From Clostridia bacterium (lineage in GTDB: Bacteria > Bacillota > Clostridia > Christensenellales > Aristaeellaceae), in assembly GCA_017551645.1 (NCBI GenBank), contig JAFZLE010000099.1, positions 1 through 20,327 on the forward strand: a DNA stretch of 20,327 nt, in the 5' to 3' direction. Position numbers and translations under genes: made by a program. The notes under the pieces were generated by a model that searched no databases, was not told where the DNA came from, and worked only from the letters and a program-made list of their open reading frames with translations. This document shows, in pieces, positions 7,093-14,948 of the stretch (positions are counted from its first letter, which is position 1; every line of letters starts with the position of its first letter).

Positions 7093-8772
7093 ATGCTTAC
7101 ACATAAAGATCTATGGCTCAAAGGCGTTCAGGACGCCGTTTCCGACGCGCTCCGGCGCCAGTGTACGGACCCATCAGACCGGTTTTACGGCACGATAGAA
7201 GGCGTGGCGGGCGGTTATACCAATCCCCACTCCGCGCTGTATACCGCGCGCACGTTCCTGCAGGCGTACTACTGTGACGGGCAGAAATACTTCCATGATC
7301 CCCTTATGCTTGAAAGGAGCATACCCGCACTCGAATACGCCCTGCGGCTTCAGCACGACGACGGCACCATGGACCTGCTGGAGACGAATTTCCACGACGG
7401 CGCGGAGACCTCCTTTACCGTGGGCACCATTGCCCCCATCGCGCTGCTCATGAAGGCGAAAACCCAGAACACTCCCCCGGAAAACCGGGCATGGGAGCTT
7501 ATGTACAGGTATCTGGAAAACTGCGCCCGCGGCGTCGTGGACGGCGGTTTCCACACTCCCAACCACAGGTGGGTGATGAGCGCGGCGCTGGCGTTCCTAT
7601 ACAAGATCACGGGATACGCGCCCTGTCTTTACAAGCTGCGCCATCTGCTGGACGAAGGCATAGACTGCGATGCGGAAGGCGAATTCACCGAGCGTTCCAG
7701 CGGCACATACAACCTCGTCTGCGACCGGGCGCTGATATTCATAGCCGAAGCGGCAGATATGCCCGAAATGCTCGACTATGTAAAGCGCAACCTCAAAATG
7801 ATGACCATGTATTTCGAGCCGGACCTGACCATAAACACCATGAACTCCACCCGTCAGGATGCGGGCACTTCTCCCGACTGGCGCATCTACTACGGCCTTT
7901 ACCTGTACATGGCGCTCAGGACCCGGGATGCGGAATTCATCTGGATCGCCAACAGGATGCTGGAGCAGAGCGCCGGCGCGATGAGCTGGGCTGCCTCCAA
8001 AGCGCCCGGTCAGATGCTGCCAGGCTTCGAGTATCTTCCCTTCGTGCTGCTGGATCCGGCGCTCGACCCCGGCTGCATGGAGACGGAGGGCACTCCCCCG
8101 TGCTTTGACTATGTCAAGCACTTTGAAAACAGCGGCGTCGTGCGTATGCGCAAGGGCGACACCTCCCTCACGCTTATCCAGCACAACCCCATGTTCGCCA
8201 AGCTCAAGCTGCTCAATCACTGGGTAGGTCTGCGTTTCTGCGGCACTTTCTACGCGAAGGGCCAGTTCGAAGCCCAGGAGATCACCCGCGACGGAGAGTT
8301 TTTCATACTCACCTACCGCTGCCGCTGGGGCTACAAAGGCCCGCTGCCCGAAAAACCCGCCTCTTCCGTATGGAGGGAGATGGACCATTCCTCAAGGCCG
8401 AACGTGTTCATGCAGGATTATATCGTCCGCGTGCGCATGCGCTTTACCGGCAGAGGCCTGGAAGCGCATATAACCACCGAAGGCGTTGAGCGCGTGCTGT
8501 GCAAGCTGGAGCTGCTGCTGGAAAGCGGCGGGCACTACATGACCTCCGACAGCGAACTGCGCGCCCGTCCCGGGGATTACGTGTACCAGAAATGCCCGCG
8601 CGCCGGCTACCGTTACAACGACTCCAGGACGCTGGTCATTGAGGGCGGCGCATTTAACGAGCCCTACGGAGAAAACATGCGCGGCAGCGTTCCCGTTCCG
8701 GACGGCGTGTTTACCGTGTGCTGCACGTTTGAAACGCCCATCGACCACACTGTCAGGCTCAGTTTCGTTTAG
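7093..8772 (+). CDS. Unassigned (alpha/alpha) toroid plus beta-sandwich protein, likely polysaccharide lyase or hydrolase
   Basis: I do not recognise a named family for this 559-residue soluble protein. The first ~320 residues are helical with repeated aromatic/hydrophobic pairs (NPHSALYTARTFLQAYY, SIPALEYALRLQ, DWRIYYGLYLYMALRT), as in toroid lyases. The last ~220 are strand-rich and look like an antiparallel beta-sandwich, as in heparinase II/III-like and PL8-like enzymes. Candidate catalytic features are FHTPNHRW (Asn157, His158, Arg159), GEFTERSSGTYN (Glu200, Arg201, Tyr206), which resembles the DGxxxERSxxYH element of heparinase II/III-type lyases, and NSTRQD (Arg254). There is no signal peptide. 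A GGGGGA site precedes the ATG, and the stop overlaps the ribosome binding site of the following GH105. The pairing with an unsaturated-uronyl hydrolase supports an intracellular exolytic lyase on uronate oligosaccharides; this is inference. Confidence 0.6.
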   Translation: MLTHKDLWLKGVQDAVSDALRRQCTDPSDRFYGTIEGVAGGYTNPHSALYTARTFLQAYYCDGQKYFHDPLMLERSIPALEYALRLQHDDGTMDLLETNFHDGAETSFTVGTIAPIALLMKAKTQNTPPENRAWELMYRYLENCARGVVDGGFHTPNHRWVMSAALAFLYKITGYAPCLYKLRHLLDEGIDCDAEGEFTERSSGTYNLVCDRALIFIAEAADMPEMLDYVKRNLKMMTMYFEPDLTINTMNSTRQDAGTSPDWRIYYGLYLYMALRTRDAEFIWIANRMLEQSAGAMSWAASKAPGQMLPGFEYLPFVLLDPALDPGCMETEGTPPCFDYVKHFENSGVVRMRKGDTSLTLIQHNPMFAKLKLLNHWVGLRFCGTFYAKGQFEAQEITRDGEFFILTYRCRWGYKGPLPEKPASSVWREMDHSSRPNVFMQDYIVRVRMRFTGRGLEAHITTEGVERVLCKLELLLESGGHYMTSDSELRARPGDYVYQKCPRAGYRYNDSRTLVIEGGAFNEPYGENMRGSVPVPDGVFTVCCTFETPIDHTVRLSFV

Positions 8773-8783
8773 GAGGCACATAA

Positions 8784-9833
8784 ATGGATAAGACCGCATT
8801 GGATGCCGCCATAGCCAAGATAATCTCAGGCATCACTGATAAAAACAATCCCATGGCCTTCACGGCAAGGGACGGTTCCCATTTCATGGACGCGTGGGAC
8901 TGGTTCCAGGGCGTGGCGCTGTTCGGGCTGTACGAATACTACCGCGACAGCGGGGACAGAAAGATCCTTGAATACCTGACGAACTGGTTCGACGAGCGCA
9001 TGGACCGTCAACCCACGAAGAATATAAACAGCATGTGCCCTCTGCTGACGCTCAGCTATCTTTATGAGATCACCGAAAGGCAGGACTATCTGGCGGTCTG
9101 CTCCGAGTGGGCCGAGTACGCCATGGCCTCGCTCCCCCGCACGGAGGAAGGCGGCTTTCAGCATATCACCATAGATTCGGACAACTACATGCAGCTGTGG
9201 GACGACACGCTTTACATGACGGTGCTGTTCATCGCCCGCATGGGCCAGCTGCTCAAACGCTCCGACATGACCGAGGAAAGCGTGCGCCAGTTCCTGGTGC
9301 ACATAAAGTATCTTACCGACACCAAAACGGGGCTTTTGTTCCACGGCTTCAACTTTGACGGCCGCCACCACTACGCAGAGGCGCTGTGGGGCCGCGGCAA
9401 CGCCTGGTTCACCGCGGGACTGGTGGATTATCTGGATATGGCCCGGATCCCGGAAGGCGTAAAACTGTTCCTGCTTTCTACGCTCGAGACCCAGGCGAAA
9501 GCGCTGAAAAAATACCAGGATGCGGACGGCATGTGGCACACACTTATAAACGACCCTGAAAGCTACAAAGAAGCCTCTGCCACCGCCGGGTTTTCCTACG
9601 GCCTTATGAAGGCGGTCAGAAAGGGCTATCTTGACGAAAGCTGCCGCGCGGCGGCGCTCAGGGGGCTTGACGCCATCATGTCCCGCATAGACGAGAACGG
9701 TCTGCTCAAAGACGTTTCCGCGGGCACCTGCTTAAGCGACAGCCTGGACTATTACCGCAATATCCGCGTAAACGCCCAGCCTTACGGCCAGTCCATGGCT
9801 CTATTGCTGCTCATGGAAGCGAAAAAGCTGTAG
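8784..9833 (+). CDS. Unsaturated glucuronyl/rhamnogalacturonyl hydrolase, GH105 (copy B)
   Basis: The 349-residue protein is a diverged paralogue of the GH105 at 5834-6877. The presumed catalytic Asp141 lies in MQLWDDTLYM and His187 in FHGFNFD, again 46 residues apart as in YteR. The ALWGRGNAWF, EASATAGFSYG and PYGQSMALLLL blocks are conserved. It differs at substrate-site loops, for example QHITIDSDNY in place of the other copy's QHCTVWNKHY, suggesting a different neighbouring sugar. There is no signal peptide. AGGAGG, overlapping the stop of the upstream gene, sits nine bases before the ATG, so the two rightward genes form one unit and are probably expressed together. It ends eight bases before the terminator at 9842. 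Confidence 0.92.
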   Translation: MDKTALDAAIAKIISGITDKNNPMAFTARDGSHFMDAWDWFQGVALFGLYEYYRDSGDRKILEYLTNWFDERMDRQPTKNINSMCPLLTLSYLYEITERQDYLAVCSEWAEYAMASLPRTEEGGFQHITIDSDNYMQLWDDTLYMTVLFIARMGQLLKRSDMTEESVRQFLVHIKYLTDTKTGLLFHGFNFDGRHHYAEALWGRGNAWFTAGLVDYLDMARIPEGVKLFLLSTLETQAKALKKYQDADGMWHTLINDPESYKEASATAGFSYGLMKAVRKGYLDESCRAAALRGLDAIMSRIDENGLLKDVSAGTCLSDSLDYYRNIRVNAQPYGQSMALLLLMEAKKL

Positions 9834-9841
9834 ATCCATAC

Positions 9842-9885
9842 AAAAACCGCCCCGGAAGCTTTGGCTTCAGAGGCGGTTTCATTTT
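9842..9885. terminator. Bidirectional intrinsic terminator between converging operons
   Basis: An 8-bp outer stem (AAACCGCC 9844-9851 with GGCGGTTT 9872-9879) encloses an inner 5-bp stem (GAAGC 9855-9859 with GCTTC 9864-9868). Reading right, the stem's own TTT is followed by CATTTT; reading left, GGCGG is followed by five U. It serves the GH105 copy B transcript and the GH38 operon transcript, which converge here. Confidence 0.88.
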
Positions 9886-9890
9886 GCGTT

Positions 9891-12746
9891 CTATTTGACT
9901 TCGATCATCCAGATGCCGTGCGCGCGGACGGGGAACGTGACGCGCCTGGCTTTTAGCGGCAGATATTCTTCCCGCTCGTTTTCTTTCAGCGTGCGTTTAT
10001 ATGCGCAGCTTATGGGCATTGTAAACTCGATCTCGGCTTCTCCCGCCTTGCCTGCGGTCTCGTAGCCTCTCAGGATCAGGCTCCCGTCCGATTCGTCTAT
10101 GCTCGTCACGGCGACGCTGCCTCTGATCTCCTTTATCAGCCCCGCCTCCAGAGGAAGCGTGCCCGCGTGCGCGCCCACGGACTGGTACAGGATCGGGTGG
10201 TTGTTCAGGTCAGCAGTCATTTCCGGCTGCAGGCCCGTTCCCGCCCTGAGATAGAGGTTGATCTCGTGTATGCCCCTCTCCGGGTACGGGTCGGGGTTCG
10301 TGGCGGAGTTGATCAGCGTTACGGACAGCGAATCGCAGCCGAGCCTGTAGCCGTACTTGCAGTCGCTGGTCAGCGTAAGCGCCGTGCCCAGCCCGTTTTC
10401 GGCGGTAACGGCGAAGGCAGGCACGTCATTGTTCACGACTTTGCGCGTGATCCTGCCCTGGGGTATCAGGCACTCAAAGGCACCCGTGAGCGCCTTGAGC
10501 GGGCAGCGGTAGCTCAGCACGGGAATGATCTCGTGACCCTGCTCCTGCCAGTCCACCTTGAGTTCCACCCTTATCGCGTCGCTGCCCGCGTCCAGGTGAT
10601 AAGTCACTTCCGCCTTGGAAGGCACGCGGCAGATGCCGTCCATAAGGAACGTGGCCTTCACGCTCTGCCTGAGTTTGCCGTCAGCCAACGTTTTGAGCTC
10701 CACGCAGCGGTCCACTTCGTTCTCTTTGATCGTCCTGCCTATGTTCCAGGCGCTGGAGGTGGCGCGCTCGGTCTCAAGGAAGCACAGCCCCGCGCTTTCA
10801 CCCTCTTTAAGCAGGTTTACGCCCATGTTCAGGTCGATCATCTCCGTCAGCCTGCCGGTCCTGCTGTCTACGCGCGCCCGTATGATGCCGTTGTCCAGCA
10901 CTTTGTCGTCGTAGAACCCGCTGGTGCGCTCAGGCTCCAGCAGGAAGGAAGGGTAGTTTTCCGCCTGTGCCTGGTACAGCGCCACGGTGGTGTAGCCCAG
11001 CGCGGGCACTTCCGCCTCGACCAGCACGCGGAAATACATGTGATCCCAGTATTTCTGCACCTGCCTGTCCAGCAGCTGCATCCTCAGGGCTTTGCCGTCC
11101 TTGTCGCAGACCGCCAGGCGCTTGAGATCACCCGTCCAGTCCCATACAGTGAGCTCGCACACGGCTGTGCGGGCGTAAGGCAGCGTGTTGAACAGCGTGA
11201 ACGCCCTGTTAAGCCCCTTGCCCCTTTCGGGTGAAGGTGCGCCTTTGAAGCTTTCTATGCCCCAGCCCGCGCCCGCGCCTTCGCTTTGGGTGTAGCTGAC
11301 GTCTTCCGGCGCGGCAAACACTTTAAGACTAATGGTATCCAGGTTTTTACACACGGCGCTCATGGCCTGCTGGGACAGCGTATTGGTCACGGACGCGGTC
11401 TTCTGGTACAGGCCCATGGCCCATTCGCGGGAATCCTGCACGCAGGAACCGGTGAGTATGTCGTGGAAATGGGTGAACAGCACGTCCCTCTGGGCTTCCT
11501 CCAGCTTCGCCTTGTCGCATGCATGACCCGTTTGAACCTTCGCCAGCGCGGTGAGCGCGCGGGTATCGATAAGCGCGTTCTCCATGCGCCGGTTGCCCCG
11601 TTTGATGCGGCTCTGGGTAGTGTAGCATCCCTGGGCAAAGTAGTTGATTTCTTCCGTCACGACGGGTGTTTTGTCCCTGACCTGCTCCGCGTCACGGAAA
11701 TAATCCCTGAGCCCGCCAAAGCGAATAGTCGGGAACACGGGCCATTTCTGCATACGCAGGGCGGCTTCCACGTCCCTGCGGGTGGGCCCGCCGCCGTGGT
11801 CGCCCACGCCGTACACCACCATGCCCGTTTTAAGCCCACTCTGGCGCTTCACCACGTCGAACAGGCCGTGGGCGATGTGGGGCTTGATGCTGCCATTGTA
11901 CCAATTCGCTTCCTTCAGCAGCAGTATCTCCGCTCCCGACGCAGCCCGGTAGCGGTAAAGGTACTCGTCCAGGTCGTTGCCGCGGCAGTGGTACATGTAT
12001 TTGACGCCGCCGAAAGCGTCTATCTCCGGTATGGTCAGCGCATGGCCGAAAGTGTCCGGCACGAAATCCAGGTCAAACTGTTTTACGCCCCAGACCTCTT
12101 TCAGGTATTTGCGCGTAAGCTCGATGTGCTTTAACAGGCTCTCGCCGGAAGGCATGTTTTTGTCGGATTCCACCCAGCTGGTGGCGGCAACTTCCCACCT
12201 GCCCTCGTCTATGCGCTGCTTAATGCGGCGCATGAGCTCAGGGTCATATTCCTCTACGATCCTGTATACCGAGCCCTGGGACTGGGTGAACGTGAAATCA
12301 GGATACTCGTCCATTATGTCGCACATGGTGGTGAATGTGGCCAGCGTGACCGCCACGGTCTCCTGCCAGCTCCACATCCAGTTCATGTCGATGTGCGCGT
12401 GCCCCGTGAGGATGAGCTTGTAGCTCTTCGCGGCTTCCGACAGGGGCATCAGCAGTTTTTCGGCCTCTTCGCACGCCCCGTCAGTCAGCGCGCCGTCCCG
12501 GTCAAGCGCGTTTTCAAGGTATTCGAAGCAGCTTATCACCTCTTTGTCGAAAGCGCCTTCGTTTGCTTCGCTCAGCCTCAGCGCGAATTCCGCCTCGCTG
12601 AGTATGCGCTCGTTCCAGCGGGTCATGGGCGTTATGCCGTCTTTCTCGTGTACCGTCACCCCAAACGAGTATTCAAAGGCCTTTTGTTCCCTGTTGCCCG
12701 CCACACGCGTCTTCAGGCGGATAAATCTTTCAAACAGCTCTTTCAT
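9891..12746 (-). CDS. Alpha-mannosidase, GH38
   Basis: The 951-residue protein is a full-length bacterial GH38 retaining alpha-mannosidase. After an N-terminal helical region, the catalytic domain shows the zinc site HAHIDMNWMW (His118, Asp120), the nucleophile in VPDTFGH (Asp231), GVGDHGGGPTRRD (about 313-325), and FTHFHDILTGSC (His428 as the likely third zinc ligand). It continues through the middle helical bundle into the C-terminal beta-sandwich (DNGIIRARVDSRTGRL onward). It releases alpha-linked mannose in the cytoplasm; no signal peptide is present. GGGGGAG lies five bases before the ATG, and the gene follows the sialidase-like gene after 19 bases. The known substrates of this family (N-glycan or mannan fragments) do not match RG-I, so this operon may serve a different glycan from its neighbour. 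Confidence 0.93.
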   Translation of the reverse strand: MKELFERFIRLKTRVAGNREQKAFEYSFGVTVHEKDGITPMTRWNERILSEAEFALRLSEANEGAFDKEVISCFEYLENALDRDGALTDGACEEAEKLLMPLSEAAKSYKLILTGHAHIDMNWMWSWQETVAVTLATFTTMCDIMDEYPDFTFTQSQGSVYRIVEEYDPELMRRIKQRIDEGRWEVAATSWVESDKNMPSGESLLKHIELTRKYLKEVWGVKQFDLDFVPDTFGHALTIPEIDAFGGVKYMYHCRGNDLDEYLYRYRAASGAEILLLKEANWYNGSIKPHIAHGLFDVVKRQSGLKTGMVVYGVGDHGGGPTRRDVEAALRMQKWPVFPTIRFGGLRDYFRDAEQVRDKTPVVTEEINYFAQGCYTTQSRIKRGNRRMENALIDTRALTALAKVQTGHACDKAKLEEAQRDVLFTHFHDILTGSCVQDSREWAMGLYQKTASVTNTLSQQAMSAVCKNLDTISLKVFAAPEDVSYTQSEGAGAGWGIESFKGAPSPERGKGLNRAFTLFNTLPYARTAVCELTVWDWTGDLKRLAVCDKDGKALRMQLLDRQVQKYWDHMYFRVLVEAEVPALGYTTVALYQAQAENYPSFLLEPERTSGFYDDKVLDNGIIRARVDSRTGRLTEMIDLNMGVNLLKEGESAGLCFLETERATSSAWNIGRTIKENEVDRCVELKTLADGKLRQSVKATFLMDGICRVPSKAEVTYHLDAGSDAIRVELKVDWQEQGHEIIPVLSYRCPLKALTGAFECLIPQGRITRKVVNNDVPAFAVTAENGLGTALTLTSDCKYGYRLGCDSLSVTLINSATNPDPYPERGIHEINLYLRAGTGLQPEMTADLNNHPILYQSVGAHAGTLPLEAGLIKEIRGSVAVTSIDESDGSLILRGYETAGKAGEAEIEFTMPISCAYKRTLKENEREEYLPLKARRVTFPVRAHGIWMIEVK

Positions 12747-12765
12747 GGAAACTCCCCCAACAGTG

Positions 12766-14157
12766 TTATTTCAAGGCGTAGCGCCGGAAACGCTCGATCT
12801 TCCCGAATACGGAATAGTTCGCGTCGTGGAAGGAATGCGCCTGATTGTCCGCCGCGCGGGTCAGGTACAGTATGTCATCACCGTCGAAAATGAAATCCGT
12901 GTACTGGAAGCCCGTAAGCTTCGGGTCTTTGTCCGTAGCGTCTATAATGTCCGCCGCGAGGCTCCAGCTAATGCAGTCGCGGCTCACCATGAGCGAGACC
13001 AGGTTCCTGTCCAGCCGGTGCTCGTGGGAACGCAGGCGGTCTATTATGCTGTAATAACAGCGGCTTGTCTCGTCGTACTTCACCACGAATTTGGCATGAT
13101 TCCCCGGAAAATCTATGGTGCCCAGGTACGAAAGCGGTCTGTCCGGCGCGACCACTTCAAAATACATTATCTTACCGTAGCTCGGCTCGCAGTTGGCGAT
13201 CTCGTACCTCATCAGGTTTACCAGCCTGCCGTCGGGAAGCACGGTCAGGCTGCCTTCCAGCAATCCCACGCTCTTTCCCTTAGCCGCTCCAGGCCAAGTG
13301 GAATCATAGCTGACCGGCGGAGTGAATTCCCAGCTGGCAGGATCCAGCAGGTCGCTGTCCTCGGGCGCTGAGAACACCATCACATCGTGCCCGCCTTTTG
13401 CCCAGCTGCCCCATTCGCAGCTGTTCCATATCCTGCCTTTCCAGCAGACCACCGGCTGCGGGTTTTTGTGTATGCCCTTTTCCGCCCAGTGGCACGCCCC
13501 GCGCCAAAGCACGCTGGGAGGAGAGAACGTATTGCCGCCGTCAGTGGACTTGCCAATGAGCAGGTCGCCGTACTCGGTGGAGCACGCCAGCATGTAGATA
13601 TCGCCCCTGTGCACGAACAGCCTGCCCCAGAAGCAGGGAAACAGGTCGCACACCCAGTGCCACGTCCGGCCTTCGTCGTCGCTTCTGAATATCAGGCTCA
13701 GGTTCTGCGGCGCTTTGGGCCCGAACAGGTCCATGGAGCACAGCAGATGCCCCTGCGGCGCGCGTATCAGGCTGGGAGAGCACAGATACTGCCCGGAAAA
13801 GGCGTAAAATCCATCCTCCGGGTGCAGATAGTTTACCGTAACGCCGCCTCCGGCGCGTTCCCCGGTCCTGAACAGGCGGGCACGGCTGCGCTCGCCGGCG
13901 CATTCGAGCCTGAGCTCATAATCCGTATCGGGCTCAAGGCCCGTGAACTCGCAGAAGTTATCCCGGGCCACAGCCACACGCACGGCCTCTTTGTCCCTAT
14001 ACCGCAGTTCCGCTTTGACAGGTCCGCGATCCCGGGGGCGCAAAAATTCCGCCCTGACACAGTCTTTTCCGGGCACGAGACGGTCAATGAACAATCCCGC
14101 GTCTTCTGTTCCGGGCGGAACGTAAGGCTTCCAGCTCCATTGCGTATGTGGTTTCAT
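12766..14157 (-). CDS. Sialidase-superfamily (BNR/Asp-box) beta-propeller with N-terminal FN3-like domain
   Basis: The protein is 463 residues from the ATG at 14157, chosen because GGGGTGA lies five bases upstream; the frame is open nine codons further to 14184, without a comparable site. Residues about 20-98 form a fibronectin-III-like module ending in FTGLEPDTDYELRLE. A propeller follows with Asp boxes SDDEGRTW (159-166), STDGGNTF (204-211) and a weaker SRDCISW near the C-terminus, and with sialidase-like strand pairs such as SPSLIRAPQGHLL and EGSLTVLPDGRLVNL. Such proteins include exo-sialidases and several other glycosidases and lyases, so the reaction is open. There is no signal peptide, so it probably acts on imported sugars together with the GH38 enzyme encoded just after it. 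The upstream TetR-type regulator is 33 bases away in the same orientation. Confidence 0.72.
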   Translation of the reverse strand: MKPHTQWSWKPYVPPGTEDAGLFIDRLVPGKDCVRAEFLRPRDRGPVKAELRYRDKEAVRVAVARDNFCEFTGLEPDTDYELRLECAGERSRARLFRTGERAGGGVTVNYLHPEDGFYAFSGQYLCSPSLIRAPQGHLLCSMDLFGPKAPQNLSLIFRSDDEGRTWHWVCDLFPCFWGRLFVHRGDIYMLACSTEYGDLLIGKSTDGGNTFSPPSVLWRGACHWAEKGIHKNPQPVVCWKGRIWNSCEWGSWAKGGHDVMVFSAPEDSDLLDPASWEFTPPVSYDSTWPGAAKGKSVGLLEGSLTVLPDGRLVNLMRYEIANCEPSYGKIMYFEVVAPDRPLSYLGTIDFPGNHAKFVVKYDETSRCYYSIIDRLRSHEHRLDRNLVSLMVSRDCISWSLAADIIDATDKDPKLTGFQYTDFIFDGDDILYLTRAADNQAHSFHDANYSVFGKIERFRRYALK

Positions 14158-14190
14158 AGAATCACCCCGTGCAGATAATTCCACGCGTCG

Positions 14191-14793
14191 TCAGATAATT
14201 CCTGCTTTTTCCGAACGGCTGTACGCCTTTACCCCTATGCGCTGACCCTGCAGTATGTCGTTTACCCGGCGCGCCAGCTTCTCGCTCGTCTCCGGGCAGC
14301 TCCGGTCTATCCATGCCATCACCAATCCAGCGCAGCCAAACGCCACGAAGTTGTAGTCATAGTTGAACTCGCTTTCACGTTCTGTGGTGATGTCCCAGAT
14401 CGTCATGCACTTTTCGCGGATCAGCCTGTTCAGCCTGTACAGGAAGCAGATGTCGCCCCTGAACGACATGAGCACGCCCATGATCTCCCGGTTCTCGCGG
14501 ATGAACTCGAACATTTCCGTGAGCATCTGCTCGTTGAGCGGGGTCTCGCCGAGTTTCTCGCCCAGGATCTGATTCAGGGCTTCCAGCAGTTCATCCTCTA
14601 TGCTTTCCAGCATCTGGAATATGTCCCTGTAGTACAGGTAGAACGTACCGCGGTTCATGTCCGCCCTGTCGGTCAGCTCCTTGACCGTGATATCCTTTAT
14701 CTGCTTCTCCTTCATGAGCGACGTCAGCGCCTGGGTGAGCAGTTTCTTTGTGCGCCTTACGCGCCTGTCTTCACTGCGGGGCTTGTTTTCCAA
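14191..14793 (-). CDS. TetR/AcrR-family transcriptional regulator (copy 1)
   Basis: The 200-residue protein has an N-terminal TetR helix-turn-helix at about residues 34-58 (DITVKELTDRADMNRGTFYLYYRD) and a C-terminal ligand domain of the DhaS-like type (FVAFGCAGLVMAWIDRSCPETSEKLARRV). The start codon appears to be TTG at 14793, with AAAGGAGG nine bases upstream; the next internal ATG (residue 27) would remove part of helix 1. It leads an operon with the sialidase-like and GH38 genes, so the obvious inference is that it controls that operon and itself, possibly responding to a sugar or sugar-acid. A near-consensus promoter at 14920-14948 drives it. TetR-type control of a glycosidase operon is uncommon. 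Confidence 0.9.
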   Translation of the reverse strand: MENKPRSEDRRVRRTKKLLTQALTSLMKEKQIKDITVKELTDRADMNRGTFYLYYRDIFQMLESIEDELLEALNQILGEKLGETPLNEQMLTEMFEFIRENREIMGVLMSFRGDICFLYRLNRLIREKCMTIWDITTERESEFNYDYNFVAFGCAGLVMAWIDRSCPETSEKLARRVNDILQGQRIGVKAYSRSEKAGII

Positions 14794-14810
14794 AACTTAA
14801 CGCCTCCTTT

Positions 14811-14870
14811 AATGAACACATTCAGCCATATATGTTCAATTACATATGTATAAACTGTACACTGTTCATT
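14811..14870. promoter_or_regulatory. Clustered TGTTCA half-sites in the leader of the TetR operon
   Basis: TGAACA (14813-14818) and TGTTCA (14833-14838, 14863-14868) occur within 60 bases, with a further TGTTCA at 14954-14959. The outer two extend to a perfect 8-bp inverted pair (AATGAACA at 14811, TGTTCATT at 14863). A separate perfect palindrome, TACATATGTA, lies at 14841-14850. These sit between the TetR promoter and its start codon and could be regulator binding sites; AT-richness raises the chance background. Confidence 0.4.
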
Positions 14871-14898
14871 TTCGTGCATGTATAATTATAGATGCGTA

Positions 14899-14927
14899 TT
14901 GAAAATATACACAAAGATAATTATAAT
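14899..14927 (+). promoter_or_regulatory. Sigma-A promoter for the rightward TetR gene
   Basis: TTGAAA (14899-14904), a 17-base spacer and TATAAT (14922-14927) form a near-consensus promoter. The start would be near 14934, giving a leader of about 135 bases to the ATG at 15070. Its -10 box overlaps that of the opposite promoter by four bases, so both cannot be occupied at once. Confidence 0.7.
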
Positions 14928-14948
14928 TCATGAAGTCGATATAGTCAA
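14920..14948 (-). promoter_or_regulatory. Sigma-A promoter for the leftward TetR/sialidase-like/GH38 operon
   Basis: On the minus strand TTGACT (14943-14948) and TATAAT (14920-14925) are separated by 17 bases. The start would be near 14913, leaving a leader of about 120 bases to the TTG start. A weaker second candidate has its -10 at 14885-14890. The spacer contains the palindrome TTCATGAA (14927-14934). Confidence 0.75.

Noticed and set aside
10167..11234. 355-codon plus-strand open frame inside the GH38 gene
   Set aside because: Low-complexity translation (His/Arg/Val-rich), no start signals, and it lies entirely opposite an intact GH38 C-terminal domain.
12766..14184. Longer start (14184) for the sialidase-like gene
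   Set aside because: The ATG at 14157 has GGGGTGA at the right distance; the upstream one does not, and its extra nine residues show no domain sequence.
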